The notes under the pieces were generated by a model. The model saw only the letters and a list, made by a program, of their open reading frames with translations. It had not been told where the DNA came from and searched no databases. Of a stretch of DNA of 64,000 nucleotides, positions 1 to 8,847 are shown piece after piece. Source of the stretch: an uncultured Mucilaginibacter sp. (GTDB lineage: Bacteria; Bacteroidota; Bacteroidia; Sphingobacteriales; Sphingobacteriaceae). The translations under genes were made by a program, and so were the position numbers. The stretch spans positions 1-64,000 of the forward strand of contig CAIPFE010000008.1 of NCBI GenBank assembly GCA_903864275.1, in the 5' to 3' direction. The stretch's first letter is position 1. Each line of letters starts with the position of its first letter.

Positions 1-136
1 ATAAAGAAGTCAGTTATCAATAACCACTTTTAATAACTAACTTTGAAAACGCTTTTACAGCTCTCGCTGCTATCGTTCGCCAGCTAATTGCCTGGTCACT
101 TTGCCACGGAATCAGGTGGTCAACATCCCCGGAATA
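1..136 (-). pseudogene. in-frame remnant downstream of the methyltransferase stop
   Basis: Directly after the TGA that ends the methyltransferase (137-139), the same minus-strand frame stays open for about 39 codons to a TGA near position 17. It reads tyrosine-serine-glycine, then DVDHLIPWQ, then a basic alanine-rich tail. VDHLIPW resembles the first strand of an HNH nuclease motif, but the rest does not match that family clearly. It does not look like the C-terminal part expected of a cytosine methyltransferase. I read it as the tail of another gene brought against the methyltransferase by a rearrangement. It has no start of its own. Confidence 0.35.
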
Positions 137-1189
137 TCAAACCCTAATACCAGATGCCCTAAATTGCAAAATGTAATTATTGATGTTTCTTTCCATTTCT
201 CCAACATTCCATTCCAGTTTTTGCCAACTTTGGGAAGGGAGCATTGCGATTTCTTGCACTACATCATCGATCAGCGATTTGTTATCTGTATATAACTTTC
301 TACTATATTGAATATATCGTTGTTTCCAACCTGGGAAATCTGATTCAACCCGTGCATAGCTGGGTAAATTTTTGAATTGCGCATCTTTATCTAATCCACT
401 TAAATCACATCCAAAATTTCCTTTAAATTCAGATAGCACGTCAGAAGAAAGCTTATAAGGAAATGTTTGTTCATATGGATAAGTTGCGCCGAACTCCATT
501 CCCCAAATAGGAAATCCAGGCATTTTGCTTGTTGTAGGCAGTCGGTCAATAAATTTTTGCCAAAGTTTCAGGCAATTTTGATTTGATTGTGGCAGCTTTT
601 TATAGTCAGTAGGATTAGTTTCAATAAACTTGGAAATATCTATCACGTTGGTTTTGTAAGCATCTATTTCCTGGAAATTGAAATGCTCTAACCCTAATAG
701 AGAACCAACTATGAAAATTCTTTGCCTATGTTGAGGAATTCCAAAATCGTGGGGCGAATAGATATGATGATCAACAGCATAACCAAGCTCTTTAAATGCA
801 ACCTGCATATATTTCCAGGTTTCTTCATTATCATGCTTTGCTATGTATCTTACATTTTCTAAAATAAAATATGAAGGTTTTTTATGGCTCAGTATCTTTA
901 CAATTTCATCAAATAGTGTCCCTCGTTTATCATCCCTACCGAGTTGCTTACCGGCTTTTGAAAATGGCTGGCAAGGAAATCCGGCACACAAAACATCGTG
1001 GTCAGGTATAGAATCTATATCATCTTTAGCTATTTTCTTTATGTCACCATTTACATCAATATTCCAATTTATCTTATAGACTTCGCGTAAGTTAGGATCT
1101 ATCTCGCTGGCAAATACACATTCGTGGCCCAATTCGTGCAAGGCTTTATGAAAGCCCCCCAGGCCCGCAAACAAGTCAATAAACTTCAT
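137..1189 (-). CDS. dcm: DNA (cytosine-5-)-methyltransferase, C-terminally truncated
   Basis: C5 cytosine methyltransferase, which would methylate cytosine in a short DNA site using S-adenosylmethionine. Visible motifs in order: I (DLFAGLGGF, residues 5-13), IV with the catalytic cysteine (GFPCQPF, Cys73), VI (ENVRY, 111-115) and VIII-like (GIPQHRQRIF, about 200-210). The protein stops at residue 350 after a conserved-looking QFRASGIRV stretch. The expected motif IX (arginine-glutamate-alanine-alanine-arginine-leucine type) and motif X (GNAV type) are absent. Family members are usually 400 residues or more, so the enzyme is probably inactive or cut short by a rearrangement. It overlaps the upstream vsr stop by 4 bp (ATGA), so the two are translationally coupled. 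The pairing with vsr supports a Dcm-type methylase; the recognition site cannot be read. Confidence 0.8.
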   Translation of the reverse strand: MKFIDLFAGLGGFHKALHELGHECVFASEIDPNLREVYKINWNIDVNGDIKKIAKDDIDSIPDHDVLCAGFPCQPFSKAGKQLGRDDKRGTLFDEIVKILSHKKPSYFILENVRYIAKHDNEETWKYMQVAFKELGYAVDHHIYSPHDFGIPQHRQRIFIVGSLLGLEHFNFQEIDAYKTNVIDISKFIETNPTDYKKLPQSNQNCLKLWQKFIDRLPTTSKMPGFPIWGMEFGATYPYEQTFPYKLSSDVLSEFKGNFGCDLSGLDKDAQFKNLPSYARVESDFPGWKQRYIQYSRKLYTDNKSLIDDVVQEIAMLPSQSWQKLEWNVGEMERNINNYILQFRASGIRV

Positions 1190-1626
1190 TCAAATTGGTT
1201 AGTTATTTTTAGTACAAGTTTAGATAAACTTTCTTCCATATTTTGCTTTTTAAGCGCACATTCCCAAATTATAAAAACTCTCCAGCCCAATAGAATCAGC
1301 TTTTCTTTATTTATGATATCTCTTTGGGCGTTATTTTCAATTTTTGGAATCCAATATTCTGTTCGGCTTTTTGGCATCTTATTATATTTACACCCTTCAT
1401 GAGCGTGCCAAAAACATCCATTTACAAAAATTATCGTTTTATATTTAGTTAAAATAATATCTGGATTACCCGGTAAGTCTTTTCGGTAAAGCCTATACCT
1501 AAATCCTCGATTATAAAGATATTTCCTAACAAGAATTTCAGGCTTCGTATTGGTTTTCCTGATTTTCGACATTATGTAACTTCTCTTTATATCTACCGAC
1601 ACAAAATCTTCTCTTGAAAGCATCAT
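1186..1626 (-). CDS. vsr: very short patch repair endonuclease Vsr
   Basis: Vsr nicks DNA next to T:G mismatches that arise when 5-methylcytosine deaminates, and so protects sites methylated by its partner. The 146-residue length is normal. Visible motifs: the N-terminal MSKIRKTNTKPE stretch that opens the family core, GFRYRLYRKDLPGNPDIIL containing the metal-binding aspartate, VNGCFWHAHEGCKY with catalytic and zinc-type residues, and GWRVFIIWECAL near the end. I keep the start at 1626 because residues before MSKI match the usual N-terminal arm; an ATG one codon later is equally possible. Its stop overlaps the methyltransferase start. Since that methylase appears truncated, vsr may have lost its purpose. 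Confidence 0.93.
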   Translation of the reverse strand: MMLSREDFVSVDIKRSYIMSKIRKTNTKPEILVRKYLYNRGFRYRLYRKDLPGNPDIILTKYKTIIFVNGCFWHAHEGCKYNKMPKSRTEYWIPKIENNAQRDIINKEKLILLGWRVFIIWECALKKQNMEESLSKLVLKITNQFE

Positions 1627-1701
1627 ATTTCTGTATAATTTGTAAGGCTTGCGTTAAAAGCGGTAAATATGGGGTGGTTTGTTCTTAAGGTTTGTTCCCT
1701 A

Positions 1702-2697
1702 TCATTCATTCCTTAAATTAATCAGGTTAACTACTACTTTCACCATCATATCTTTTTCATCGGGTTTACTTTCGGCAATCATCAGGGTTAAGGCTACTAA
1801 GGCATTGTCCGCTATTCTTTTTGTACCATCTTCCCGGTAAAGTATGCCATTCTTATCCAAAAACCATACAAACAAGTAGGCTGCTATCCGTTTGTTACCA
1901 TCGGAAAAGGAGTGATTTTTTATCACAAAATACAACAAATTGGCTGCCTTATCTTCTATGGTAGGGTAAAATTCAACACCGCCAAAGGATTGATAAATAG
2001 TTCCGATAGAACCTTTAAAGGAATCATCCTTTTCATTACCGAATAATGTACTGCCACCAAATTTATCCTTCAGGTCTTGTATGGCTTGTATAGCTTCATC
2101 ATAAGTGGCAACAAACAACAGGTGGTCAATAGTTCCTTCAATTGTTAATGCCTGGTGATCGTATTTGTCAAGAATATCCAGCGCATAACTATAATCAGTG
2201 ACTACTTTTAATAAACCGGTAGCTTCATCAGAGGTCAGCTCTTTGTTTTTAAGAACATTGCCTAATAAATTTACGGTTTGCTTTAAGGAATTGAATTGTT
2301 CGGTTTGTTCTCTTAACTTTTGTTCATTGACAGCATATCCTTTGATTAGATAATCTTTTAATATTTTATTAGCCCATATTCTAAATTGTGTACCCCGTTT
2401 AGAGTTTACCCGGTAGCCTATGGATATAATCATATCTAAATTGTAATGATCCCGGTCCCGATTGATGGACCTGTTACCCTCTTTTTGAACTGTTCGGAAT
2501 TTCCGAACAGTTGCTTCCTTTGATAATTCTTCCAACAAATAAATATTTTTTATGTGCTCACTGATATTAGCCTTGCTGGATTGAAACAGGTCTACAATAT
2601 GGGCTTGTGTAAGCCATATATTTTCATCCTCTAATTTAACATCTACAGATGTCTGTCCGTCAGGGGTTTGATATATTATAATTTGATCGTTATTCAT
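1702..2697 (-). CDS. RhuM family protein with C-terminal Fic/Doc domain
   Basis: Two-domain protein of 331 residues. Residues 1-120 are the RhuM (virulence-associated) domain with the typical WLTQAHIVDLFQSSKANISEHI segment in pieces and a KRGTQFRIWA core. Residues 185-300 form a Fic/Doc fold with the motif HSFSDGNKR (262-270), complete for the catalytic histidine, phenylalanine, acidic residue, asparagine and arginine. The lysine before arginine is as in Doc kinases rather than the GNGR of AMP-transferring Fic enzymes, so the modification (phosphorylation or AMPylation) is open. Such genes are frequent in defence or mobile islands; here it lies between integrase and vsr. No separate antitoxin gene is seen beside it. 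Confidence 0.88.
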   Translation of the reverse strand: MNNDQIIIYQTPDGQTSVDVKLEDENIWLTQAHIVDLFQSSKANISEHIKNIYLLEELSKEATVRKFRTVQKEGNRSINRDRDHYNLDMIISIGYRVNSKRGTQFRIWANKILKDYLIKGYAVNEQKLREQTEQFNSLKQTVNLLGNVLKNKELTSDEATGLLKVVTDYSYALDILDKYDHQALTIEGTIDHLLFVATYDEAIQAIQDLKDKFGGSTLFGNEKDDSFKGSIGTIYQSFGGVEFYPTIEDKAANLLYFVIKNHSFSDGNKRIAAYLFVWFLDKNGILYREDGTKRIADNALVALTLMIAESKPDEKDMMVKVVVNLINLRNE

Positions 2698-2744
2698 AAA
2701 ATTTAAAATTAAGTGTTTTTTGTTAGTAATTGTAATACCCCTGA

Positions 2745-3962
2745 TTAACCTGTAATAAGCTTTTTTCGCAATAGCTGCATATCCGAACTTATTTTATGAT
2801 CCATAACTTTAGCATAAATCTGCGTGGTTTTGATGCTGGTATGCCCCATCATCTTAGCGACACTTTCAATCGGAACGCCATTATTAAGCGTTACAGTGGT
2901 TGCAAACGTGTGCCGGGCAATGTGGAAGGTCAAAAGCTTATTGATCTTGCAGAGGTCGGCAATTTCCTTTAAGTAGGCATTCATCTTTTGATTGCTCATT
3001 ACCGGCAGCAAAGAATCTTCGGCTATACATTGCGGATGATCGTTGTAAGACTCAATAACAGACAGCGCGGCAGGTAAAACCGGGATTCTTGATAAGGTGT
3101 CTGTTTTTTTGCGGCTGGTATAAATCCACAGATCGCCATCAATGCCTTTAACCAATTCGGAGCGTTTTAATTTATGTACATCAACATAGGCCAAACCCGT
3201 GTAACAGCAAAAAACAAATACATCCCTCACTACACGCAATCGTTCAATGTCAAATTTTTTTTTAATAAGCCTGTCTAATTCTTCTTTAGTCAGTACATCC
3301 CGGTGGACAGTCTTTGTTTTAGGTTTATAATTCAGGTAAGGATCAACGGTAAGCCAGCCATTACCTAAGCAGATGCGGACAATTTTACCAAGGTTTTTAA
3401 TGTATTTAATTGCAGAGTTATTGGCGCACTTGCGTACACTCCGCAGGTAATATTCAAAATCGTTCAGGAAAGCGAAGTTGATTTTTGTAATAGGTATGTC
3501 CGATACGTTATGTTGCCATTGCATAAAGTCCTTCGTGTGCATGAGGGCTGTTTCATAACGCTGTAAGGTGCTTTTTTCAAATTCCTGACCTACAAGGCTT
3601 CGCATTTTTTGGTTATGATCTTCAAATACCGTTATAAGTGTCCTGGCCTTTTCAACCTTTCCGATAAAACGGTTCTTTAAAGTTTCTGCGGTGGTGTTTG
3701 CATCCGCCTCCGTCATTTGGCGGTGCAACTCATGCAATTTGCCTTGTACGCCTTCCAGATAGGAGTTTAAAGCTTTCGCATCGGCTTTGGTGCCAATAGC
3801 CCGGCCTAAGTGGGTATCCCATCGCGAAGGATCAAATTTTCTGCTTACAGCAAGTTCGGCGCGTTGGCCATCAACGGTAATGCGCAAGTAAATTGGCATA
3901 TCACCTGATTGATAATTTTTTGGCTTTCTCATCGAGAAAAGCAATGTGAGCGTAGTTCTCAT
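2745..3962 (-). CDS. tyrosine-type site-specific integrase
   Basis: 405-residue tyrosine recombinase of the Bacteroidetes integrase group. It has an N-terminal arm-binding domain (RTTLTLLFSMRKPK start), a SAM-like core-binding domain around 105-200, and the catalytic domain from about 215. Visible catalytic residues are HIARHTFA (histidine-x-x-arginine), GHTSIKTTQIYAK with the second histidine and the nucleophilic tyrosine. The position of the first catalytic arginine reads TGLAYVDV, with alanine instead of arginine, a known variation in relatives of the CTnDOT integrase. It lies beside tRNA-Asp, its probable attachment site, and is the first gene of the element. Start ATG at 3962 gives the usual N-terminus. 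Confidence 0.93.
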   Translation of the reverse strand: MRTTLTLLFSMRKPKNYQSGDMPIYLRITVDGQRAELAVSRKFDPSRWDTHLGRAIGTKADAKALNSYLEGVQGKLHELHRQMTEADANTTAETLKNRFIGKVEKARTLITVFEDHNQKMRSLVGQEFEKSTLQRYETALMHTKDFMQWQHNVSDIPITKINFAFLNDFEYYLRSVRKCANNSAIKYIKNLGKIVRICLGNGWLTVDPYLNYKPKTKTVHRDVLTKEELDRLIKKKFDIERLRVVRDVFVFCCYTGLAYVDVHKLKRSELVKGIDGDLWIYTSRKKTDTLSRIPVLPAALSVIESYNDHPQCIAEDSLLPVMSNQKMNAYLKEIADLCKINKLLTFHIARHTFATTVTLNNGVPIESVAKMMGHTSIKTTQIYAKVMDHKISSDMQLLRKKLITG

Positions 3963-4153
3963 AATAATTGACTAATTAATAGTGAAACAAATGTGATTAA
4001 TTAATCATCTGAAATCAAGATGTTCAATGATTGAACACGTTGTAAATCAATTTATTATGAGCTAATTCGGGAGTTAGCAGCAGACTGGCAATGAACTCCC
4101 GAATTACTCCCTTTTAGGATGCTAAAAGATGCATATTTTGGTATGTTCTAAAA

Positions 4154-4193
4154 ACAAAAAACCCCTCAAATGATATCATTTAAGGGGTTTTTG
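4154..4193 (-). terminator. intrinsic terminator of tRNA-Asp
   Basis: Perfect stem AAACCCCT/AGGGGTTT around a palindromic ATGATATCAT core, with a T run on the minus strand. It lies about 20 bp after the tRNA-Asp 3' end and would end its transcript before the integrase gene. Confidence 0.85.
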
Positions 4194-4214
4194 TCAATTT
4201 TGCTATTGAAAAAG

Positions 4215-4288
4215 CGGAATGGACGGGACTCGAACCCGCGACCCCGTGCGTGACAGGCACGTATTCTAACCAGCTGAACTACCACTCC
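4215..4288 (-). tRNA. tRNA-Asp(GTC)
   Basis: Read on the minus strand, it folds into a full cloverleaf of 74 nt: acceptor GGAGTGG/CCATTCC (one G-T pair), D-arm GTTC...GAAT, anticodon loop CTGTCAC with anticodon GTC, T-loop TTCGAGT, discriminator G. CCA is not encoded. It is the likely insertion site of the element at 1-4215. A diverged second tRNA-Asp lies at 56272. Confidence 0.97.
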
Positions 4289-4320
4289 GGTTGTCCGAAG
4301 TACTCCTTCGGATGGGATGG

Positions 4321-4351
4321 CAAATATACGCCACCAGTTTCTATTACACAA
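4321..4351 (-). promoter_or_regulatory. Bacteroidetes-type promoter of tRNA-Asp
   Basis: On the minus strand TTG (4349-4351), 20 nt spacer, TATATTTG (4321-4328), matching the -33 TTG / -7 TANNTTTG consensus of the phylum. It sits about 33 bp upstream of the tRNA. The rest of 4352-4653 holds no gene that I can support. Confidence 0.7.
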
Positions 4352-4653
4352 GCTGTTTTTTAAAAAACTTAAATGAATATAAAGCCGGGTTTGGCGACTG
4401 GCGAAAACAATATCCAAAATTACTTTATTGCCATATTTAACGGGATATTTTTGCCAAAAAGTATGAAATGAGTAAAATTTCATCTTTTTTTCATAAATCG
4501 TGTTTTTAGGGGAAATAAAATTTGCGTTTCTCACTTAAAAACCTGTACATTTATGCCTTAGATTAACAAACCCTGGCGCATAAATATATTTTAATTAAGT
4601 AGTTTGGATCCGGGGAGGTGAATAAATTTTTAATTGTAGTTTTTTTGGGGAAA

Positions 4654-4685
4654 GCCGTCCGCCTTTTTGGCCGGACGGCTTTTTA
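4654..4685. terminator. intrinsic terminator after the efflux operon
   Basis: Strong GC-rich stem GCCGTCCG/CGGACGGC around a CCTTTTTGGC loop, located 3 bp downstream of the emrB-type stop. The T run is better on the plus strand, so it may work in both directions. It separates the efflux operon from the tRNA-Asp region. Confidence 0.75.
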
Positions 4686-4687
4686 CT

Positions 4688-6235
4688 TTAATGGGCGTCC
4701 ACCGGCATTTTAGCAGCTTTTTTAAACGGCTGCAGGTAGAGCAGCGGTATGGAGAATAGCATAACCAGCCCCGATATCCAGTAAGCATCGTCATAAGTTA
4801 GCAGTAAACTCTGCCGGGTTACCGCGCCTTCAATGGCCATATAAGCCATGTGCAGCGCATCAGACGCTGACTTGCCAACAGCCATAAAACTATGCTGCAG
4901 CGCCTCAAGCCTTTGGTTAAATGCATTATTATATGGGTTAATATTACTCAGCAAATCGCTGCGATGTTTTGCTGTCCGGATATGGATAATGGTAGTTAGA
5001 ACCGCAATACCAAACGAACCGCCTAACTGGCGCATCATATTATTTAACCCTGTACCCTGCCCAAGTTCGGGGCCTTTCAGGTCCGCAATGGCAAGTGTGG
5101 TTAGTGGTACAAATAACAGCGCCATACCGACACCCCTTATCAAAAGCGGGATTAAAACATCACTTTGCCCGGTGCTGAGCGTTGAATTGCTAAGCATGGT
5201 AGTGAATACAAAGAACAAAAACATCCCAATCGTGGCCATAAATTGCGCCGGGATCCCCCGGTTGAGCATTTTGCCGATAAATGGCATCATCATAATTGTA
5301 CACAAGCCACCCGGGAACAGCAGCTCGCCGGTTTGCTGGGCCGAGAATCCGAGCAGGTTCTGGCAAAATACCGGGAATACGAAAACGGAGCCATATAAAC
5401 CGAAGCCGAGCACAAACGACGTAAACATCCCTACCGCGAAACTTCGATGCCGCATAATGCCAAAGTTTACTATCGGGTGATCAATGCTTAATTCCCTCCA
5501 TATAAACAATATTACCCCTAATATAGCCGCTATTGTAAGCACCAGGATATAAGTTTTTGCAAACCAATCTTCCGACTCGCCTTTTTCAAGGATGGTTTGT
5601 AAACTGCCAACGGCTATCGCCAGTAGTAAAATACCCCACCAGTCAATCGGCTTGCCTTTTGCTTCTTTTGGCGTTTCGCGCACAAATGTGTAAGCACAAA
5701 ATGCTGCGAGCGCCCCTACTGGAATATTTACATAAAATATCCACCTCCAGTTAAAATGGTCGGTAATAAACCCGCCAATGGTTGGCCCTACAGTTGGCCC
5801 TACCACGGCCCCCAAGCCAAATAAAGCTGTTGCAGTACCTATTTGTTCGCGCGGCCAGGTTTCTACCAATATTGCCTGCGATGTTGATATTAAGCCGCCA
5901 CCCGCAACTCCCTGTAATATCCTGAAAATTACAAGCTCATTGAGGCCGGTAGAGTTGCCGCACAAAAACGAAGCAATGGTAAATACAACTATTGATGTGA
6001 TAAAATATTGTTTCCGCCCAAAACGACTTCCAAGCCAGCCTGACATGGGCAGTATAATTACGTTTGCTACGGCATAACCGGTAACAACCCAGGCAACATC
6101 TTCAAGTGTGGCGCCCAGGTTTCCCTGTATCTGCGGTATCGATACATTTACAATCGTGGTGTCAATCAGCTCCAGTAACGAAGCGATGATCACCGTGATG
6201 GTAATGATCCATTTTTTAAAGCCAGTTTCAGCCAT
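4688..6235 (-). CDS. emrB: DHA2-family MFS drug exporter (EmrB/QacA type)
   Basis: Inner-membrane proton-drug antiporter of the 14-helix DHA2 family, 515 residues as expected. Visible: helix 1 with LIDTTIVNVSIP (motif D1 type), GWLGSRFGRKQYF (motif A loop between helices 2 and 3), and motif C in helix 5 (GLGAVVGPTVGPTIGG). It is the last gene of a four-gene operon reading tetR-tolC-emrA-emrB. The adaptor EmrA and the outer-membrane channel upstream would form a tripartite pump with it. About 120 bp separate it from emrA, and this gap holds a small inverted repeat. Substrates cannot be deduced. Confidence 0.92.
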   Translation of the reverse strand: MAETGFKKWIITITVIIASLLELIDTTIVNVSIPQIQGNLGATLEDVAWVVTGYAVANVIILPMSGWLGSRFGRKQYFITSIVVFTIASFLCGNSTGLNELVIFRILQGVAGGGLISTSQAILVETWPREQIGTATALFGLGAVVGPTVGPTIGGFITDHFNWRWIFYVNIPVGALAAFCAYTFVRETPKEAKGKPIDWWGILLLAIAVGSLQTILEKGESEDWFAKTYILVLTIAAILGVILFIWRELSIDHPIVNFGIMRHRSFAVGMFTSFVLGFGLYGSVFVFPVFCQNLLGFSAQQTGELLFPGGLCTIMMMPFIGKMLNRGIPAQFMATIGMFLFFVFTTMLSNSTLSTGQSDVLIPLLIRGVGMALLFVPLTTLAIADLKGPELGQGTGLNNMMRQLGGSFGIAVLTTIIHIRTAKHRSDLLSNINPYNNAFNQRLEALQHSFMAVGKSASDALHMAYMAIEGAVTRQSLLLTYDDAYWISGLVMLFSIPLLYLQPFKKAAKMPVDAH

Positions 6236-6273
6236 TAGTTTTTCTTATTGTATTAACAATTTGGTGTGCTTTT

Positions 6274-6351
6274 AGTCCATAGTCCGTGGCAAAAATTAGT
6301 AAGAAACGCATGGCCGTTCGTCTAAGGACTATCGACCATGGTCAATGGACT
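6274..6351. repeat. small inverted repeat between emrA and emrB
   Basis: The ends AGTCCATAGTCCGTGG and CCATGGTCAATGGACT are imperfect inverted copies about 45 bp apart. A related sequence, AGTCCATAGTCGATGG, occurs at 19552. It probably belongs to a dispersed intergenic repeat family; in the operon mRNA it would form a long hairpin that may lower emrB expression. Confidence 0.55.
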
Positions 6352-6358
6352 ACTAAAC

Positions 6359-7423
6359 TTAATCTTTAAGTATTACAGAAACATTTACACTCATACCCGG
6401 GCGCAGTTTATCCATGTCTTCTTTACTTCCGTTAATTTTTATCTTAACCGGTACACGCTGTACAACTTTTACAAAGTTACCAGTAGCATTGTCGGGCGGT
6501 AGCAAAGAGAATTTTGCGCCGGTTGCCGGGGCAAAATTGTAAACAGACCCTGTTAGTTTTAGCTCCGGATAAGCGTCAACATCAATCTCCACCTTTTGGC
6601 CATTGTGTATCTTATCAAGCTGTGTTTCCTTAAAGTTTGCTGTGATGTACAGGCTGTTATCGTTAACAATTGAAAATAAAGTTTGCCCGGCCTGTACCAG
6701 CTGGCCTATTTGCACATTCTTTTTTGAAGCTAACCCGCTCGAAGGTGCTTTTATAATAGTGTATGATAACTGCAACTTTGCATAATCAACATCAACCTGC
6801 TTTTGGCTTACGCCTGTATTGGTAACCTTAAGCTCGTTTTTTGTAGCGCCAACCTGTTCCTGGGCGGCTTTGTATTGGTCTTGCGCGGCGTGATAGGTAG
6901 CCTGGGCTACATCAAGGTCAGCTTTAGCCTGGTCGAACTGCTGCTGGGTTACCGAACCGTCCTTAACCAGGTTCGCATAACGGAGGTAATCTTTATTGGT
7001 TTTTTCAAGTCTCGCCGCTGCCGATTCAACTTGCGCCCTTGCACCTGCCGAGTTTGCGTTGTTGGTATAAATTTGCGATTCGCCAACATTTATGTTCGCG
7101 CTTGCGCCAGTCTTGGCGGCTTGTGCCTGTTCAAGTTTAACCTTATAATCACGGTCATCAATTGTTACCAGTACCTGGTCTTTATTTACGTGGGTGTTTT
7201 CCTGGAAATATATGCTGTCAACATATCCGCCTACACGGGCAACTACCGGGCTGATATCAGCGTCAATTTGCGCATCATCCGTATCTACGTGCTTTCCGTA
7301 ATATATATATTCTTTGATCCCGAAAATAATACCCCCTATAAGTATCACACCCAAAACTATGGGGAGTACTCTATTGGGTTTCTTTTTAGGTTCGCTTACT
7401 GTTGTTTCGTGTGCCTTTGCCAT
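6359..7423 (-). CDS. emrA: HlyD/EmrA-family membrane fusion protein
   Basis: Periplasmic adaptor of a tripartite efflux pump, 354 residues. One N-terminal membrane helix (about residues 18-40) anchors it in the inner membrane. It is followed by a barrel/lipoyl segment (DTDDAQIDADISPVVARVGG, 51-70), a long coiled-coil hairpin rich in Ala, Gln and Asp (about 90-210), then lipoyl and beta-barrel parts (IKAPSSGLASKKNVQIGQLV and ANFKETQLDKI). It lies between the TolC gene (54 bp upstream) and the MFS exporter and joins the two proteins across the periplasm. Confidence 0.93.
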   Translation of the reverse strand: MAKAHETTVSEPKKKPNRVLPIVLGVILIGGIIFGIKEYIYYGKHVDTDDAQIDADISPVVARVGGYVDSIYFQENTHVNKDQVLVTIDDRDYKVKLEQAQAAKTGASANINVGESQIYTNNANSAGARAQVESAAARLEKTNKDYLRYANLVKDGSVTQQQFDQAKADLDVAQATYHAAQDQYKAAQEQVGATKNELKVTNTGVSQKQVDVDYAKLQLSYTIIKAPSSGLASKKNVQIGQLVQAGQTLFSIVNDNSLYITANFKETQLDKIHNGQKVEIDVDAYPELKLTGSVYNFAPATGAKFSLLPPDNATGNFVKVVQRVPVKIKINGSKEDMDKLRPGMSVNVSVILKD

Positions 7424-7476
7424 TGTATTTTTATTTATTGAATTAGTGATTTGGTGAATGGTGGATCGGGTTTAAA

Positions 7477-8847
7477 TTACTTGTTGAGTTTTCCGGTTGA
7501 TTTGATTAAAGTATAGTATGCGAGCCCGGCGTCAGCTTTTGCCAGTTCCAGGTTGATCTGCGCCTGGTAAAGCAGTGTTTCTGCATCAGCCCTGTCAGTA
7601 GCCGAGGCCACATTGCTTTTATATTTCGACTCAAGTATTTTATTGTTTTCGCCGGCCTGGTCTATCGATGTTTGTAAAAGCTTTATCTTATCTAAGGCCA
7701 TTACATAGTTCTGATAGTTTTCATTTACTTCTCTTTTCACATTGTTTATGGTAATTGCTTTATTAAGATCAACTTCATCGCGTTGTATCTTCGCTTCGGC
7801 TACTTTGTTTTTGTTATCCCACAGCGATGAGAAGCTCCATGAAAGGTTCAACCCGAAAACTATCGGGGCAATGTAATTTCCGCTTTGCGGGAATGGGTTT
7901 GCGTTGGTTCCTATATAATAGGCGCTGCCCGATGCCGCGAGTGTGGGTAAAGTATTTGCTTTTACATTTTTTATACCTGTTTCGGCAACTTTCGACCTTA
8001 CATCAAGTTCCCTCAACTCTACGCGGGTCGCCAGGGCTGTATCAATATAATTGGTTACAGGCCCAATAGACCGATCGGCTTCCCTTATCTCTGCAATATT
8101 TAACTGCGTTGTTTCGGGCAGGCCGAGTAAAACATCAAGGTCGTAATTAACAATTTTACGGTTTGTCTCCAGGTCGATGCCATTTAACTCGATATTCGCG
8201 CGTTGCAGCTGGAATCTCAAAACATCATTTTTGGTAACAAGCCCCTGGTCAAAAAATCTTTGCGATTGTTTGATCTGCTGATCAATTGACGATAAGTTTT
8301 GTTCAACTACTTTTTTGCTCTGTAAAACTTTATAAAGCATGTAGTAGGAGTTGATAATATCATAAGTGATCTGGTCCTTGTCATTATCCGCATCCAAACG
8401 GGCTGCCTGGGTCAGTAACTCGGTTGATTGCTGTGCATATCTTAACTTACCACCCCCTAATATCGTCTCGCTGAACGACACATTACCCAACCATGCATTA
8501 TCGTTTTTTGGTAATGAAATGGTTTGTGAGCCAAGGCTAAGTTTGTTGGCAAGTATTTCGGCCCGGTTGTAACCAAAGCTTGCTTTGCCGGTTGGTTTCG
8601 CCCCGTCTTTTGCCTGCTCATACCGGGAAACGGCTTCATCAATTTTAGCGTGCGAAAGCTTTACGACATTGCTGCTTTCAACACCAAGTTTGATGGCCTC
8701 ATCCAGGGTAATTGTACGGTCCTGCGCTGTTGCGCGGTTTCCGAACAGCAGGGCAACCACTACTGTAGGAATAATATAACGCTTAAATATGTTGATCACT
8801 GATGTAAAAAGAGAAAGGTTGATGTGTCTATTAGTTTGTGTTGTCAT
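7477..8847 (-). CDS. tolC: TolC-family outer membrane efflux protein
   Basis: Outer-membrane channel of 456 residues, normal for the family. An N-terminal signal sequence ends near ATAQD (about residue 42), followed by TLDEAIKLGVESSNVVKLS typical of the first OEP repeat. Two long alpha-helical repeats continue to the end, with the second starting near residue 270. It overlaps the upstream tetR gene by 17 bp and so is coupled to it. With EmrA and EmrB it completes the export pathway to the outside. Confidence 0.92.
   Translation of the reverse strand: MTTQTNRHINLSLFTSVINIFKRYIIPTVVVALLFGNRATAQDRTITLDEAIKLGVESSNVVKLSHAKIDEAVSRYEQAKDGAKPTGKASFGYNRAEILANKLSLGSQTISLPKNDNAWLGNVSFSETILGGGKLRYAQQSTELLTQAARLDADNDKDQITYDIINSYYMLYKVLQSKKVVEQNLSSIDQQIKQSQRFFDQGLVTKNDVLRFQLQRANIELNGIDLETNRKIVNYDLDVLLGLPETTQLNIAEIREADRSIGPVTNYIDTALATRVELRELDVRSKVAETGIKNVKANTLPTLAASGSAYYIGTNANPFPQSGNYIAPIVFGLNLSWSFSSLWDNKNKVAEAKIQRDEVDLNKAITINNVKREVNENYQNYVMALDKIKLLQTSIDQAGENNKILESKYKSNVASATDRADAETLLYQAQINLELAKADAGLAYYTLIKSTGKLNK

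Larger units (their letters stand above)
1..4215. mobile_element. end of an integrative element inserted at tRNA-Asp
   Basis: A tyrosine recombinase gene lies about 250 bp from the 3' end of tRNA-Asp, the usual arrangement for elements integrated at a tRNA 3' end. The next genes inward are typical cargo: a RhuM-Fic protein, a Vsr endonuclease and a cytosine methyltransferase. The far boundary is not in the window, because no second copy of the tRNA 3' end occurs between 1 and 2745. The tRNA itself is intact, so the element would have restored it on integration. Inference from context; the far attachment site is needed for proof. Confidence 0.6.

Noticed and set aside
4166-4534. 122-residue minus-strand frame across tRNA-Asp
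   Set aside because: It reads through a terminator and the tRNA; no protein features.
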